The notes beneath the pieces were generated by a model. That model saw only the letters and a program-made list of their open reading frames with translations, had not been told where the DNA came from and made no database searches. Shown piece after piece: positions 25,868 through 34,019 of a stretch of DNA of 64,000 nt; within the stretch, counting starts at the first letter, position 1; every line of letters begins with the position of its first letter. Source of the DNA: an uncultured bacterium (lineage in GTDB: Bacteria > Oederibacteriota > PGYV01 > Palsa-1178); contig CALAOR010000078.1 of the NCBI GenBank assembly GCA_937889595.1, forward strand, positions 124,001 to 188,000. The letters run 5' to 3'. The position numbers and the translations under genes are program-made.

Positions 25868-28086
25868 TTTCCAAAAAGACCGTTTATAAACCCTTTTGCC
25901 TTATCCTGTATATATTTGCTCCCTTCATCCAGCGCTTTTTTACCTATGTTCCTTTTTACATTTTCAAGCATCCTTGACTGGCTGTAATCATACTTTTTCC
26001 CGGCAACATCGCCGTATACCCTGAAATCGAAAGGCATCCACCCGTCCTTATTATATGCAAAACCCGCGTCCTTGATGTTTAAAGATTGCGCTAACTTATT
26101 ACCTATGTCCCTGCCTGTTTTTGGCGAAAAATCCATGTTAACCTTAAAATCAAGTTTCCTGTCCACGGTTGTCCAGCCTGACGCATTGGCCCTTAAGTCG
26201 CCTTTGTCCGCGTTTTCACCGCTGTATATCCTGAATTTATTCACATTGATCTTTCCGTCCGCCATATCAAAATCAGAGATCATATGATCAAACGGTATAT
26301 CTTTGCCGAGAAAATCGATCCCGAGTTTGTCAGCCAGGTCCTGTCCCATTTTAAGGGCAGACAGCCTGCCATTAGTCACTTTAAAACCGCCTTTTCCTTT
26401 TATGGTATGCGCCATGTCATTGAACGTATCGCCGTGAAAATTGGCTGTCATTTCAAAACTGCCGTAAACCTTGTCTTTCATGTCATCAAACAGGGTCTTC
26501 TTTTCCGGGTCTTTTTTGGGCAGCACGGATATACAGTCGTCCACAAATTTGTGGATATTTGCCCTACTGACCGTTGCTTCGCAGGAATAGGCTTCGGTAT
26601 TGACATCAGCCATTAAATTTAAATCCATGCTTCCTTCATAAGCGTTAACGGCTGTTTCAGAATCCAGCCTGCCTTTTACAAACCTTATGCTGGAAAACGT
26701 TTTCCCGAAAGTGACATCCTTGTAAAAAACAGAGTCGGCTTTAAGGGTTATAAAGATCCCGGGTGACTTAACCTCTTTCTTTCCGGGATTGTTTTTCCTG
26801 TTTTTAACCGGCGCCAATACCCTTGCTTCCGCTTTTACCTGCGCGGTTGGCGTTGATTTTTGCGGGAACATGGCAAGCATGTATTCCACCGCGAATTTCG
26901 GCGAATACACGTCCACGGATATTTTGCCGATGTCGGCCCTGTTTATGCTGCTGCCGTTTATTTTGAGCTTAACCTCGTTGCCGGTCAGCAGCATGCCCAG
27001 GGAACCCGTCATGGAATAATTGCTGTCAACCTTGATGCTGCCTGAAAAATTTTCAACCATCTTTTTGTCTTTGTATGACATTGTGCCTTTATCAACGGTT
27101 GTTTCATTGTCAAAAGCGAATTTTCCGGCGCTGTAGGTAAAATCCACCCTGTTCTTTATCAAGATATCCGCGTTCACATCCTTTATTTTTTTTGCCGTTT
27201 CAGGCGGGAGTATTTCCAGTATCTTGTTTATATTGGCGCTTGAATCCACGCTGCCTTTCACGGACGAGAAATCGCTGATTTTGATTGTACCCGTTGAATT
27301 TATGCCCCCTATTACAAAAGAATCTATGTTTATGTCCCCTTCTTTTTTCATGATATCTGCTTTTATAGCGGCTTTCATTGAAACAGGTATTTTATAGTCA
27401 TTATAATAGGCAATGCAGTCCAGGCTCATTCCTATTGGTTTTAATGCGCTCAAAACCACGTCATCCACGCTGAAGTTGAGGTTTTCAATCTTAGCCGACA
27501 TAACTTTTGGCTGTGAATGGTCGGTGTATGTAAAATTCCCGTTTTTAATCGTTATGCCCGTGACCATGATATTTTTTATGAATGATTCTTTCTTTTCCCC
27601 GCCCGTATTCTGGTCCTGGTTTTTTACATCCTTCACAGATGTCTTAATGCTGTTTTTACCCGCAGTTTTTGTATCTTTTTTCTGCTGGATCGTATCCAGG
27701 ATATCGGAAAAATTAAACCTTCCGTTTTGTTCCTTTATTACCTCCACATACGGGGAGGATAGCTCAAATTTGCTGATCACAAGGTCCCCGGCGAGCAGGG
27801 CAAAAATGTTGTATTTAAGGATGATATCGTCATCCTTTATAAAATCCGTTTTTCCATATTGCGCAGGCTCTTTTAAGGCAAAACCTTTCAGTTCTATGCC
27901 TTTAAAAATATTGAACTTCAGGTTTTCAATCGAGGCCTGCCTTCCCGTAACCTTTGTTATTTCCCCGACCAGCATGCCTTTAAGCTTGTCCGCAGGCAGC
28001 CATAAAGGAACACAGGCCAGGACTACAGTAATAAGAATAAGCACCACAGCTATGGATATTGAAACAAATTTGACGAATCTTTTCAT
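25864..28086 (-). CDS. AsmA-family protein
   Basis: The 740-residue protein has one amino-terminal membrane anchor (FVSISIAVVLILITVVLACV) followed by a long periplasmic beta-rich region. The start after the anchor (GEITKVTGRQASIENLKFNIFKGIELKGF) is the usual AsmA opening. The end (GDLRANASGWTTVDRKLDFKVNMDF) matches the AsmA carboxy-terminal module. AsmA-like proteins are thought to form bridge-like phospholipid conduits between inner and outer membranes. It lies upstream of, and overlaps, the CapA-like gene. A Lys/Asn-rich disordered segment lies around residues 130-165. Confidence 0.88.
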   Translation of the reverse strand: MKRFVKFVSISIAVVLILITVVLACVPLWLPADKLKGMLVGEITKVTGRQASIENLKFNIFKGIELKGFALKEPAQYGKTDFIKDDDIILKYNIFALLAGDLVISKFELSSPYVEVIKEQNGRFNFSDILDTIQQKKDTKTAGKNSIKTSVKDVKNQDQNTGGEKKESFIKNIMVTGITIKNGNFTYTDHSQPKVMSAKIENLNFSVDDVVLSALKPIGMSLDCIAYYNDYKIPVSMKAAIKADIMKKEGDINIDSFVIGGINSTGTIKISDFSSVKGSVDSSANINKILEILPPETAKKIKDVNADILIKNRVDFTYSAGKFAFDNETTVDKGTMSYKDKKMVENFSGSIKVDSNYSMTGSLGMLLTGNEVKLKINGSSINRADIGKISVDVYSPKFAVEYMLAMFPQKSTPTAQVKAEARVLAPVKNRKNNPGKKEVKSPGIFITLKADSVFYKDVTFGKTFSSIRFVKGRLDSETAVNAYEGSMDLNLMADVNTEAYSCEATVSRANIHKFVDDCISVLPKKDPEKKTLFDDMKDKVYGSFEMTANFHGDTFNDMAHTIKGKGGFKVTNGRLSALKMGQDLADKLGIDFLGKDIPFDHMISDFDMADGKINVNKFRIYSGENADKGDLRANASGWTTVDRKLDFKVNMDFSPKTGRDIGNKLAQSLNIKDAGFAYNKDGWMPFDFRVYGDVAGKKYDYSQSRMLENVKRNIGKKALDEGSKYIQDKAKGFINGLFGK

Positions 28087-28110
28087 ATGCCCACCGTCCC
28101 TTTAGTAAAA

Positions 28111-28144
28111 CATAAAGCCGCCGTATTACTACGGCGGCTTTATG
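28111..28144 (-). terminator. recA terminator
   Basis: A perfect 15-bp stem (28111-28125 with 28130-28144) with loop TTAC lies 17 bases after the recA stop. On the minus strand it is followed by TTTTAC. This is a good intrinsic terminator for the lexA-recA transcript, before the AsmA gene. Confidence 0.85.
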
Positions 28145-28161
28145 ATCTTAGAACTATTTTA

Positions 28162-29334
28162 CTATAAAACGGCTGCTTTTTCTTCTATTTTATTTTTTTT
28201 TTTGGGTCTTTTGTCCTCTTTTGCCTCTACAACCTCTATTTCCTTTGCAATTGGTGTTTCTTTGGTGTCTTTTACTTCTTCATCCTCGTCAATTTCGGGC
28301 ATTTCTCCCGGGTCCTCAGGCTCGCCTTCGGGCTTTACAGCTCCGACTTCCTTTGCGAAGTACTTTTCCCTGGTTTTTTTGTCTATCTCTTTCATGACTG
28401 CGGGGTTTTCCGTGAGATATGTTATGGCTGAATCTTTTCCCTGTCCTATCTTGATGCCGTTATAGTTAAACCATGTGCCTGATTTTTCAACCACGCCGTT
28501 ATCAACCGCCACGTCAAGCATGGCTGACTCGGGCACGATCCCCCTGCCGAATATTATCTCAAATATGGCTTCCCTGAAAGGGGGCGCCACCTTGTTTTTT
28601 ACTATCTTACCCCTCACTCTGTTCCCTATAATCTGTTCTCCCTTTTTAATAGCCTCAACCCTTCTTATGTCTATCCTGACCGAAGAGTAAAACTTAAGCG
28701 CGCGTCCACCTGGCGTGACTTCCGGGTTGCCGAACATGACGCCGATTTTTTCCCTTATCTGATTTATGAATATAACGATAGTTTTTGACTTGCTGATAAT
28801 GGCCGTGAGTTTTCTCATGGCCTGCGACATGAGCCTAGCCTGCAATCCCATGTGTGAATCTCCCATCTCTCCTTCGATCTCGGCCTTTGGAACCAAAGCA
28901 GCGACCGAGTCAACGACGATTACATCCACGGCGCCGCTCCTGACAAGTGTGTCAACTATGTCAAGCCCCTGCTCACCGGTATCAGGCTGGGAAATCAGAA
29001 GATTGTCTACGTCTATCCCGACTTTTTTCGCGTAATCAACATCCATTGCATTTTCAGCGTCCACATAAGCCGCGTTCCCGCCGTTCTGCTGGCACTTGGC
29101 AACAATTGACATGGCAAGTGTTGACTTGCCTGAAGACTCGGGCCCGAATATCTCGATTATCCTTCCGCGCGGTATACCGCCGCCAAGCGCCAGGTCAAGC
29201 GAAAGCGCGCCCGTGGTTATGGTTTCCACTCTGGTAGCCATGGCTTTGCCGAGTTTCATGATGGATCCTTTTCCAAACTGTTTTTCAATCTGCTGTATCG
29301 CAAGTTCCAGCGCCTTTTTTCTGTCATCACTCAT
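28162..29334 (-). CDS. recA: Recombinase RecA
   Basis: The 390-residue DNA-dependent ATPase performs strand exchange and LexA co-cleavage. Walker A is GPESSGKST (about residue 65-73). [37 protein letters not shown] and [14 protein letters not shown] are all typical. A GGAGAG ribosome site precedes the ATG. The carboxy-terminal tail of about 60 residues is unusually long. It is first acidic ([19 protein letters not shown]) and then strongly basic ([15 protein letters not shown]). It follows lexA by 32 bases with no separate promoter seen, which implies a shared SOS-regulated transcript. Confidence 0.98.
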   Translation of the reverse strand: MSDDRKKALELAIQQIEKQFGKGSIMKLGKAMATRVETITTGALSLDLALGGGIPRGRIIEIFGPESSGKSTLAMSIVAKCQQNGGNAAYVDAENAMDVDYAKKVGIDVDNLLISQPDTGEQGLDIVDTLVRSGAVDVIVVDSVAALVPKAEIEGEMGDSHMGLQARLMSQAMRKLTAIISKSKTIVIFINQIREKIGVMFGNPEVTPGGRALKFYSSVRIDIRRVEAIKKGEQIIGNRVRGKIVKNKVAPPFREAIFEIIFGRGIVPESAMLDVAVDNGVVEKSGTWFNYNGIKIGQGKDSAITYLTENPAVMKEIDKKTREKYFAKEVGAVKPEGEPEDPGEMPEIDEDEEVKDTKETPIAKEIEVVEAKEDKRPKKKNKIEEKAAVL

Positions 29335-29366
29335 TTTTTACTCTCCATTTTTTTGATTTATATATT

Positions 29367-29987
29367 TTATGAAGGGATAACCGACGTCACTATCCCCTGT
29401 ATCATCAGATCTGATGTCACTATGATGGGCCTGTGTTTTGGATTTTTTGAATGCGGTTTTAGGATAACCACGCCCTTGGCCCTGTGGAATTCCTTGACAG
29501 TCGCCTCATCATTAATAAGCGCGACCGCAATATCGCCTTCCTTCGCGGTATTTTGCTGTCTTATCAGCAGGAGGTCGCCTTCATTGATCCCCTTTAAATT
29601 CATGGAATCGCCCTTGGCCGCGAGGAAAAAATAGCGGTAAGGGGCCTTTACCAGCCTCATGTCCACTGGTATGGTGTCTATGATATTCTCCTCCGCAAAT
29701 ACCGGAGCCCCGCATGCAACCGCTCCCACCAATGGTATGTCAATAGTGCTCACCCTGCTCTCATCGCCCTCGAAGTTGTCAATAATCTGGATATCTCCTT
29801 TTTTATCCCTTTTTACAGCGCCTTTTTCAGCAAGCTGTTCGAGGAGGACCGAGATGGACCGTGGTGACTTGTAGCCTAAAACCGCCGTAAGGTCCCGCAC
29901 AGAAGGCGAGTATCCTTTCGACATGAGCCAGTTCCGTATCTGTTTCAGTGTTTCTGTTTCTCTCGCATTGAGTGTATGTTTTTTCAT
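29367..29987 (-). CDS. lexA: LexA SOS repressor
   Basis: The 206-residue S24-family autoprotease and repressor has a winged helix at the amino-terminus (GYSPSVRDLTAVLGYKSPRS). The cleavage region is VACGAPV, giving a Cys92-Gly93 bond instead of the common Ala-Gly. The catalytic Ser128 (KGDSMN) and Lys165 (EATVKEF) are present, so self-cleavage should work. The ATG at 29987 is chosen over a TTG at 30002 because the TTG lies between the -35 and -10 boxes. It has no ribosome site. It heads the lexA-recA operon and probably represses itself. Confidence 0.96.
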   Translation of the reverse strand: MKKHTLNARETETLKQIRNWLMSKGYSPSVRDLTAVLGYKSPRSISVLLEQLAEKGAVKRDKKGDIQIIDNFEGDESRVSTIDIPLVGAVACGAPVFAEENIIDTIPVDMRLVKAPYRYFFLAAKGDSMNLKGINEGDLLLIRQQNTAKEGDIAVALINDEATVKEFHRAKGVVILKPHSKNPKHRPIIVTSDLMIQGIVTSVIPS

Positions 29988-29993
29988 AGTGTT

Positions 29994-30021
29994 ATTATAC
30001 AATGCGTATGCTTTTTGTCAA
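29994..30021 (-). promoter_or_regulatory. Consensus sigma70 promoter giving an apparently leaderless lexA mRNA
   Basis: A perfect TTGACA (30021-30016), a 16-bp spacer and a perfect TATAAT (29999-29994). The lexA ATG (29987) starts after six bases, where transcription itself would be expected to begin. There is no room for a ribosome site. Confidence 0.75.
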
Positions 30022-30022
30022 G

Positions 30023-30042
30023 GGTTATTTTTGGTTATTTTT
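30023..30042 (-). promoter_or_regulatory. 10-bp tandem direct repeat beside the lexA -35 box (possible operator)
   Basis: Two exact copies of GGTTATTTTT (plus-strand reading) abut at 30023-30032 and 30033-30042, one base from the -35 hexamer. LexA operators differ between phyla and some are direct repeats, so this is a candidate binding site. No CTGT-N8-ACAG or CGAAC-N4-GTTCG box was seen nearby. Confidence 0.35.
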
Positions 30043-30118
30043 GTGCAGGGAATTTAACCCGCGTATTATTAAAAACGGCCCGCCTTGACTGAAACGGCTG
30101 TAAATATTTCTGTACAAA

Positions 30119-30160
30119 GATAAAGGTTGCTGCGGCTCAGCCACGAGAGACACCTTTATC
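30119..30160. repeat. Inverted repeat in the lexA/lipoprotein divergent region
   Basis: A 9-bp inverted repeat: GATAAAGGT (30119-30127) and ACCTTTATC (30152-30160). It lies between the two divergent promoters. It may be a regulatory site or part of a dispersed palindrome. Confidence 0.4.
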
Positions 30161-30170
30161 ATCAATCAAC

Positions 30171-30198
30171 TTGCAATAAGAATGGCTTATGTTATAAT
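30171..30198 (+). promoter_or_regulatory. Probable promoter of the PTTV-repeat lipoprotein gene
   Basis: TTGCAA (30171-30176), a 16-bp spacer and TATAAT (30193-30198), about 50 bases before the ATG at 30249. The leader holds a GGAGG ribosome site at 30239-30243. Confidence 0.5.
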
Positions 30199-30248
30199 AC
30201 TATCAAATAAATAGGATTTAAAATCTACGTTATCCATTGGAGGCCGTG

Positions 30249-30902
30249 ATGAAAAAATATGTGTTTTTAACTGTTGTTTTATTTTCAGCTTTAACTTTTG
30301 TTTTCTTATCCTGCAGAAAGAATCCGACGGTTCCGACGACGGTTCCGACGACGGTTCCGACGACGGTTCCGACGACGGTTCCGACGGCGGTTCCGACAGC
30401 GGTTCCGACGGCGGGTCCGACGCCTATTCCATGCTCAGGCGCGGATACATTTGGCAATACAGGTACGGTCGCGTCCTACGGGCGTCCCGCCGATTATATC
30501 ACAACGAGCAGGTTCATCAACGTTGACCGCGCAACTGTAACGGGTTTCACGGTATATGTGAACGCGGGCGGAAACAGCGGCAATGTCCGCGTGGGGCTTT
30601 ATTCCGACGCGTCCGGCGAACCGGGCAGCCTGCTCGCGGAAACACCCGCGGTTTTCTGCGTGTCCGGATCAAACAATCTCAACCTTGCTGCCCCGGTCCT
30701 GGCAACGCCGGGCAATTACTGGATTGCCGTTAATACGGATACCAATAGCATATCATTGGATGTCATAAACGCCGATTCATACACGCAGTTCAGGATGATA
30801 GCTCATACGTTCGGCCCATTGCCCGCAGTCATGCCGCCGGCTTCTGCGCCGGCTCCGCCCCAGTATAATGTGCTTGCTTACGCCCGCTATACCTGTAATT
30901 AA
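30249..30902 (+). CDS. Lipoprotein with a Pro-Thr-Thr-Val repeat stalk and beta-sandwich head
   Basis: The 217-residue protein has signal peptide MKKYVFLTVVLFSALTFVFLSC and the lipid-modified Cys at residue 22. About nine tetrapeptide units (PTTV, drifting to PTAV) then form an extended stalk. The globular domain from about residue 65 (DTFGNTGTVASYG, GNVRVGLYSDASGEPGSLLAETP) looks like the small beta-sandwich found at the ends of many secreted proteins that mention particle or exosortase anchoring; no exact family is claimed. The start at 30249 is chosen because the GGAGG at 30239-30243 fits it, while the upstream in-frame start overlaps it. Confidence 0.8.
   Translation: MKKYVFLTVVLFSALTFVFLSCRKNPTVPTTVPTTVPTTVPTTVPTAVPTAVPTAGPTPIPCSGADTFGNTGTVASYGRPADYITTSRFINVDRATVTGFTVYVNAGGNSGNVRVGLYSDASGEPGSLLAETPAVFCVSGSNNLNLAAPVLATPGNYWIAVNTDTNSISLDVINADSYTQFRMIAHTFGPLPAVMPPASAPAPPQYNVLAYARYTCN
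30327..30421 (+). repeat. 12-nt tandem repeat coding PTTV units
   Basis: About eight head-to-tail copies of a unit close to CCGACGACGGTT, nearly identical in the first half and drifting later. The period is a multiple of three, so copy-number change alters stalk length without a frameshift. Confidence 0.85.
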
Positions 30903-30918
30903 AAATCATGAAACGAAA

Positions 30919-30946
30919 AAGGGGTCAGGTTAAGACCTGACCCCTT
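30919..30946 (+). terminator. Hairpin terminator, also a member of the GGGGTCAGG palindrome family
   Basis: A perfect 12-bp stem (30919-30930 with 30935-30946), loop TAAG, followed by TCTCAATTTTTTATT, 17 bases after the lipoprotein stop. Its core (GGGGTCAGGT/ACCTGACCCC) recurs in altered form at several other intergenic places in the window. Confidence 0.75.
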
Positions 30947-30949
30947 CTC

Positions 30950-31236
30950 AATTTTTTATTAAATCTAAAGCGGAATGGCTCCACGAAAAATGTAATCCGG
31001 CGTTTTTGAGCCTTAATATAATACCTACCAAGCTTGCTAAATCTACTCTCGACTATCTACTCTCTCATGCCCTTCGCTCCACATATAATATTGCAAGGGC
31101 GTAGGTCATGAGCTTTAGCGAAATGACCAGCCCGCAGCAATAGACATTGCCCACGCCCGCAGGGGTTGACCTACAGCTGTCGTTGCAGTTTTAAACGCCC
31201 TGTCTGGAACCACTCCCCAGACAGGGCCGTTTGCCG
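30950..31236. repeat. Intergenic region with a dispersed repeat and a hairpin
   Basis: A segment at about 31013-31130 is related to 54405-54600. The best block is 31069-31096 against 54553-54580, 28 bases with one clear mismatch. A 10-bp inverted repeat (31198-31207 with 31217-31226) lies just beyond the end of the minus-strand gene at 31237 and may act as its terminator, although its T-tract is weak. No open frame here looks coding. Confidence 0.55.
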
Positions 31237-31998
31237 TTAAAATGCGGTCCCGATATTGCAGCCAAGGGACGGCGTGAACGAATTCATGTAAGTCGTGCCT
31301 CCGATTGAAGGATCAGCGCTGTCCGTCCTGGTCATGCCGATATTCATCAGGATGCCCAAGGATAGATCGACCACAAAGCCGGAACTTAATATCCACCTGT
31401 AGCCGCCGTGCATACCGTAGGTCACAAAATACTGGTTCACAATTTCGAGCGCAGGGGAATATCCCGGCTGCTCATACTTGAACCTGTAATAATTAAATTC
31501 AGGGCCTACAAACCAGCCGTTCAGGGCTTTAGCCTCGGGGAATATGTTAATAAGGCCGCCTATGACAAAGCCGTATGCTTTCGCGAAGTTCCCGTTCCAG
31601 GAATCGCCCGTGGGCGAGTATCCGGCAGTGAGGCCGAAGCTTAAATTACTTGCGATCTTCCTTTCATAGTAAAGCGCTATGGTGCCGAAAGCAAAATAGC
31701 ACGGGTTAATCGCTATTAAATTCTCCTTTGTTTCCCATCCGCCGTAGTTGACCTGCACGCCTGCATCATCCAGGAGACTGTCGGTTGACTTCTGGTACTC
31801 TTCTTTTGCCAGTTTGAGGTAGTTGCCCAGGTTATCAGTCGGCTTTACCGCGTACGCTGCCTTGAAATATTTGTACGCGTTCTGGTAGTCCTCGTTCTTG
31901 TACGCTTTCACACCGTTTTCCACGTCCGACTTGTAATCCGCATAAACAGAAACTACCAGCAGCATTAATCCAAGAGCTCCTAAAATTACTTTTCTCAT
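31237..31998 (-). CDS. Secreted protein with TPR-like start and outer-membrane barrel-like body
   Basis: The 253-residue protein has a signal peptide ending VYADY. Residues 25-70 look like a tetratricopeptide unit (VENGVKAYKNEDYQNAYKYFKAAYAVKP). The remainder alternates aromatic and polar residues in strand-like blocks (FGTIALYYERKIASNLSFGLTAGYSP, HGGYRWILSSGFVVDLSLGIL) and ends in Phe, as outer-membrane barrels do. It is probably an outer-membrane protein with a periplasmic helical module. No named family is recognised. Confidence 0.7.
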   Translation of the reverse strand: MRKVILGALGLMLLVVSVYADYKSDVENGVKAYKNEDYQNAYKYFKAAYAVKPTDNLGNYLKLAKEEYQKSTDSLLDDAGVQVNYGGWETKENLIAINPCYFAFGTIALYYERKIASNLSFGLTAGYSPTGDSWNGNFAKAYGFVIGGLINIFPEAKALNGWFVGPEFNYYRFKYEQPGYSPALEIVNQYFVTYGMHGGYRWILSSGFVVDLSLGILMNIGMTRTDSADPSIGGTTYMNSFTPSLGCNIGTAF

Positions 31999-32581
31999 TT
32001 TCCCTCCCCTTCCATTCCTGTGGTTTTTGTATACCGTTAAAATTGTTACAATAAAATCGTGCCAATCTCCGGGTTAATAGTTGATAATTTATTCCCTACA
32101 CTACAAACACACCTACAGCCTGCAATTATCCTATGTTTTATTTTCTCACTGAGTTTCCGCCCAATCCCTGTCAGCCATATCCGCCCCGCTTTTCATTTTG
32201 TAAATCTCATTGGTTTCGTATTTCCATTCTACTCCTATTTGCTGAAAATGAAATACCCCGCATCATTTCGTTCCCGCATGGTGGAACGCAAATTTCCTGA
32301 CGGATGTCATATGGTTGCGTGGACTGTTTTATGATTAAATTTGCGGGTCATACCTTTACCTGATACCTGACAACGCCGCAGATCCTTCCTTATCCGCCCT
32401 TCACGGTTTAGAGGGGGCAAGCCCCCTCTCTACAAGTTCTATTGCGGTAAAAACGACAGAACTAAAGTTAAAAAGGAGTCAGGTCATAGGGTAAGACCTG
32501 CCCCCTTCTCTAATTTTGCATGGCAAAATTTGGTTAGCGGGTTGACAATTATCACGGTTCTTTTAGCCCCAAGCCTGCGCG
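31999..32581. repeat. Gene-free region with three palindromic repeats
   Basis: 32351-32372 is an inverted copy of the GGTATCAGGTAAAGG family. 32383-32474 is a roughly 90-bp segment containing the palindrome GAGGGGGC/GCCCCCTC (32411-32428) and is repeated at 33650-33742. 32472-32507 is an imperfect GGAGTCAGG/CCTGCCCCC hairpin related to 30919-30946. A plus-strand open frame at 32059-32334 has no ribosome site or family likeness and is not called. Confidence 0.55.
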
Positions 32582-33502
32582 TTAGAACAGGATCCCGGCG
32601 TCAAAGGCCAGCCTCATGCCCCTCAGGTCGGTATCCTCGAAGAATGTCGACCCTTTTCTCCACGCGGCAAGCGTGGGTCCTCTCGTTGTGACAGTAACAT
32701 AATCCTTATCGGCTTTCATCACGGGCAGGTCCGCGTACCTGTAGCCGGCGGTCAGCGAAAAATACAGGCCCTGGTCCTTTGCGTCGGCATACTTCACTCC
32801 GATATCAAAATCTGCGCACACGCCCCCGCCGTAGAAATTCGCGTACCTGTCATAATTGCCGTATGTCGGGTCATTTACGACATAGTACTTCACGTTCATA
32901 CAGCCCCAGCCATACCCGCTGTACGCGGAAAAAAATACGGAATAATTCCAGTCCTGGACAGCCGGGTTTGTAAGCGGCAAATCATACTCAAAACCCACCT
33001 CCAGCGGGATCATACTTGCCGCGAAGGCGTAATCATATTCCGTGGGCATGCCCATAAATGTGGTTGAAAAATGCACAACAGCGGACTCGCAATTAAGCAG
33101 CCCGATTTTCGGCCCCAAATGGACATGGCCCGAATTATAATTAAAAGCGACTTCCGCTATGAAAGCCGAGTTTGCGGGGGTGAATTTTTTATCTGAAAAC
33201 GGCGCCGATTTATTATAATTAAAGAGGTAAAAATTCAGCCCATTCATCATCACGTACTGCCAACCCGCTGAAACCTCCAGAGACAGCCCGCCGCCTATGG
33301 CGGTTTTGCCTGAAACAATCCTTCTGCTTTCCGCGGTCAGGGTCACAGGCTCCGGCGTGATAACTGCTGCCGGCGCGTTATTGACTGCCGTCAATTCATG
33401 GGTGTCATAAGCCGCGGAACCGGCCGTGAATATCAGTTCCAACAATACCGCAAAAACCAAAACCGTAAGTTTACCGTTTCTTCCCGTCAAAGCGCGTCTC
33501 AA
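32582..33502 (-). CDS. Outer-membrane barrel-like protein
   Basis: The 306-residue protein has a signal peptide ending around TAGSAAYD. Strand-like aromatic/Gly blocks follow (GGGLSLEVSAGWQYVMMNGLNFYLF, FYGGGVCADFDIGVKYA, GLYFSLTAGYRYADL). The ending GMRLAFDAGILF, with terminal Phe, is a good match to a Bam-recognised barrel end. It is likely an outer-membrane protein, with no family assigned. It is flanked by repeat-rich DNA on both sides. Confidence 0.7.
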   Translation of the reverse strand: MRRALTGRNGKLTVLVFAVLLELIFTAGSAAYDTHELTAVNNAPAAVITPEPVTLTAESRRIVSGKTAIGGGLSLEVSAGWQYVMMNGLNFYLFNYNKSAPFSDKKFTPANSAFIAEVAFNYNSGHVHLGPKIGLLNCESAVVHFSTTFMGMPTEYDYAFAASMIPLEVGFEYDLPLTNPAVQDWNYSVFFSAYSGYGWGCMNVKYYVVNDPTYGNYDRYANFYGGGVCADFDIGVKYADAKDQGLYFSLTAGYRYADLPVMKADKDYVTVTTRGPTLAAWRKGSTFFEDTDLRGMRLAFDAGILF

Positions 33503-34019
33503 AAAAAGCCTCCCTGAAATTTTAGATCAACAATTTATTTCCCCTTGGATCCGACTATATGTCCCATGCGTTTTATTTTTTTTATTATACAACTTCCATT
33601 TAAATTTTGCACGGTTAAAATCGCGTTACGCGGCCGGCCGGGGACGATGCAGAACTTTCCTTTATCGCCCATCCCTGTTTAGAGGGGGCAAGCACCCTCT
33701 AAACAAGTTCTAATGCGGTAGAGACAGCGAAGTTAAAAAAACAAAACCTGTAGAGAGGGGGCTTGCCCCCTCTCACCGTTGGCTTTTAATTAGCTTTTTG
33801 CGGGACTTGTAGAAATATAAGCATGGTATTTCGTTGGACTGTAGTGGTTTTGTACCAGGTCTATCGCGTTTTTCGGGAGGGGAACTTACCGATTGACAAA
33901 ACATTTTGGAGGGATATAAAAATCAATATGGAGGGCAGGTCGGGGTATTAAGCCAGCTGCTATCCCATTCCTGGTGTTCAGGCAGGATTGGAAATTATCC
34001 TGTGACAGCAACACAATTG
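33503..34019. repeat. Gene-free region with two GC-rich palindromes
   Basis: 33681-33700 (AGAGGGGGCAAGCACCCTCT) lies in a roughly 90-bp copy of the segment at 32383-32474. 33753-33774 is the perfect palindrome GAGAGGGGGC/TTGCCCCCTCTC in a related context. The rest (33780-34019) shows nothing I can assign. An open frame on the minus strand (33886-34116) lacks support. Confidence 0.55.

Noticed and set aside
30230-30457. Minus-strand frame coding repeated Val/Gly/Thr
   Set aside because: It is antisense to the PTTV repeat of the lipoprotein gene.
32059-32334. Plus-strand 91-codon frame in the 580-bp gap
   Set aside because: No ribosome site, no hydrophobic signal or family pattern, and it ends in a repeat-rich region.
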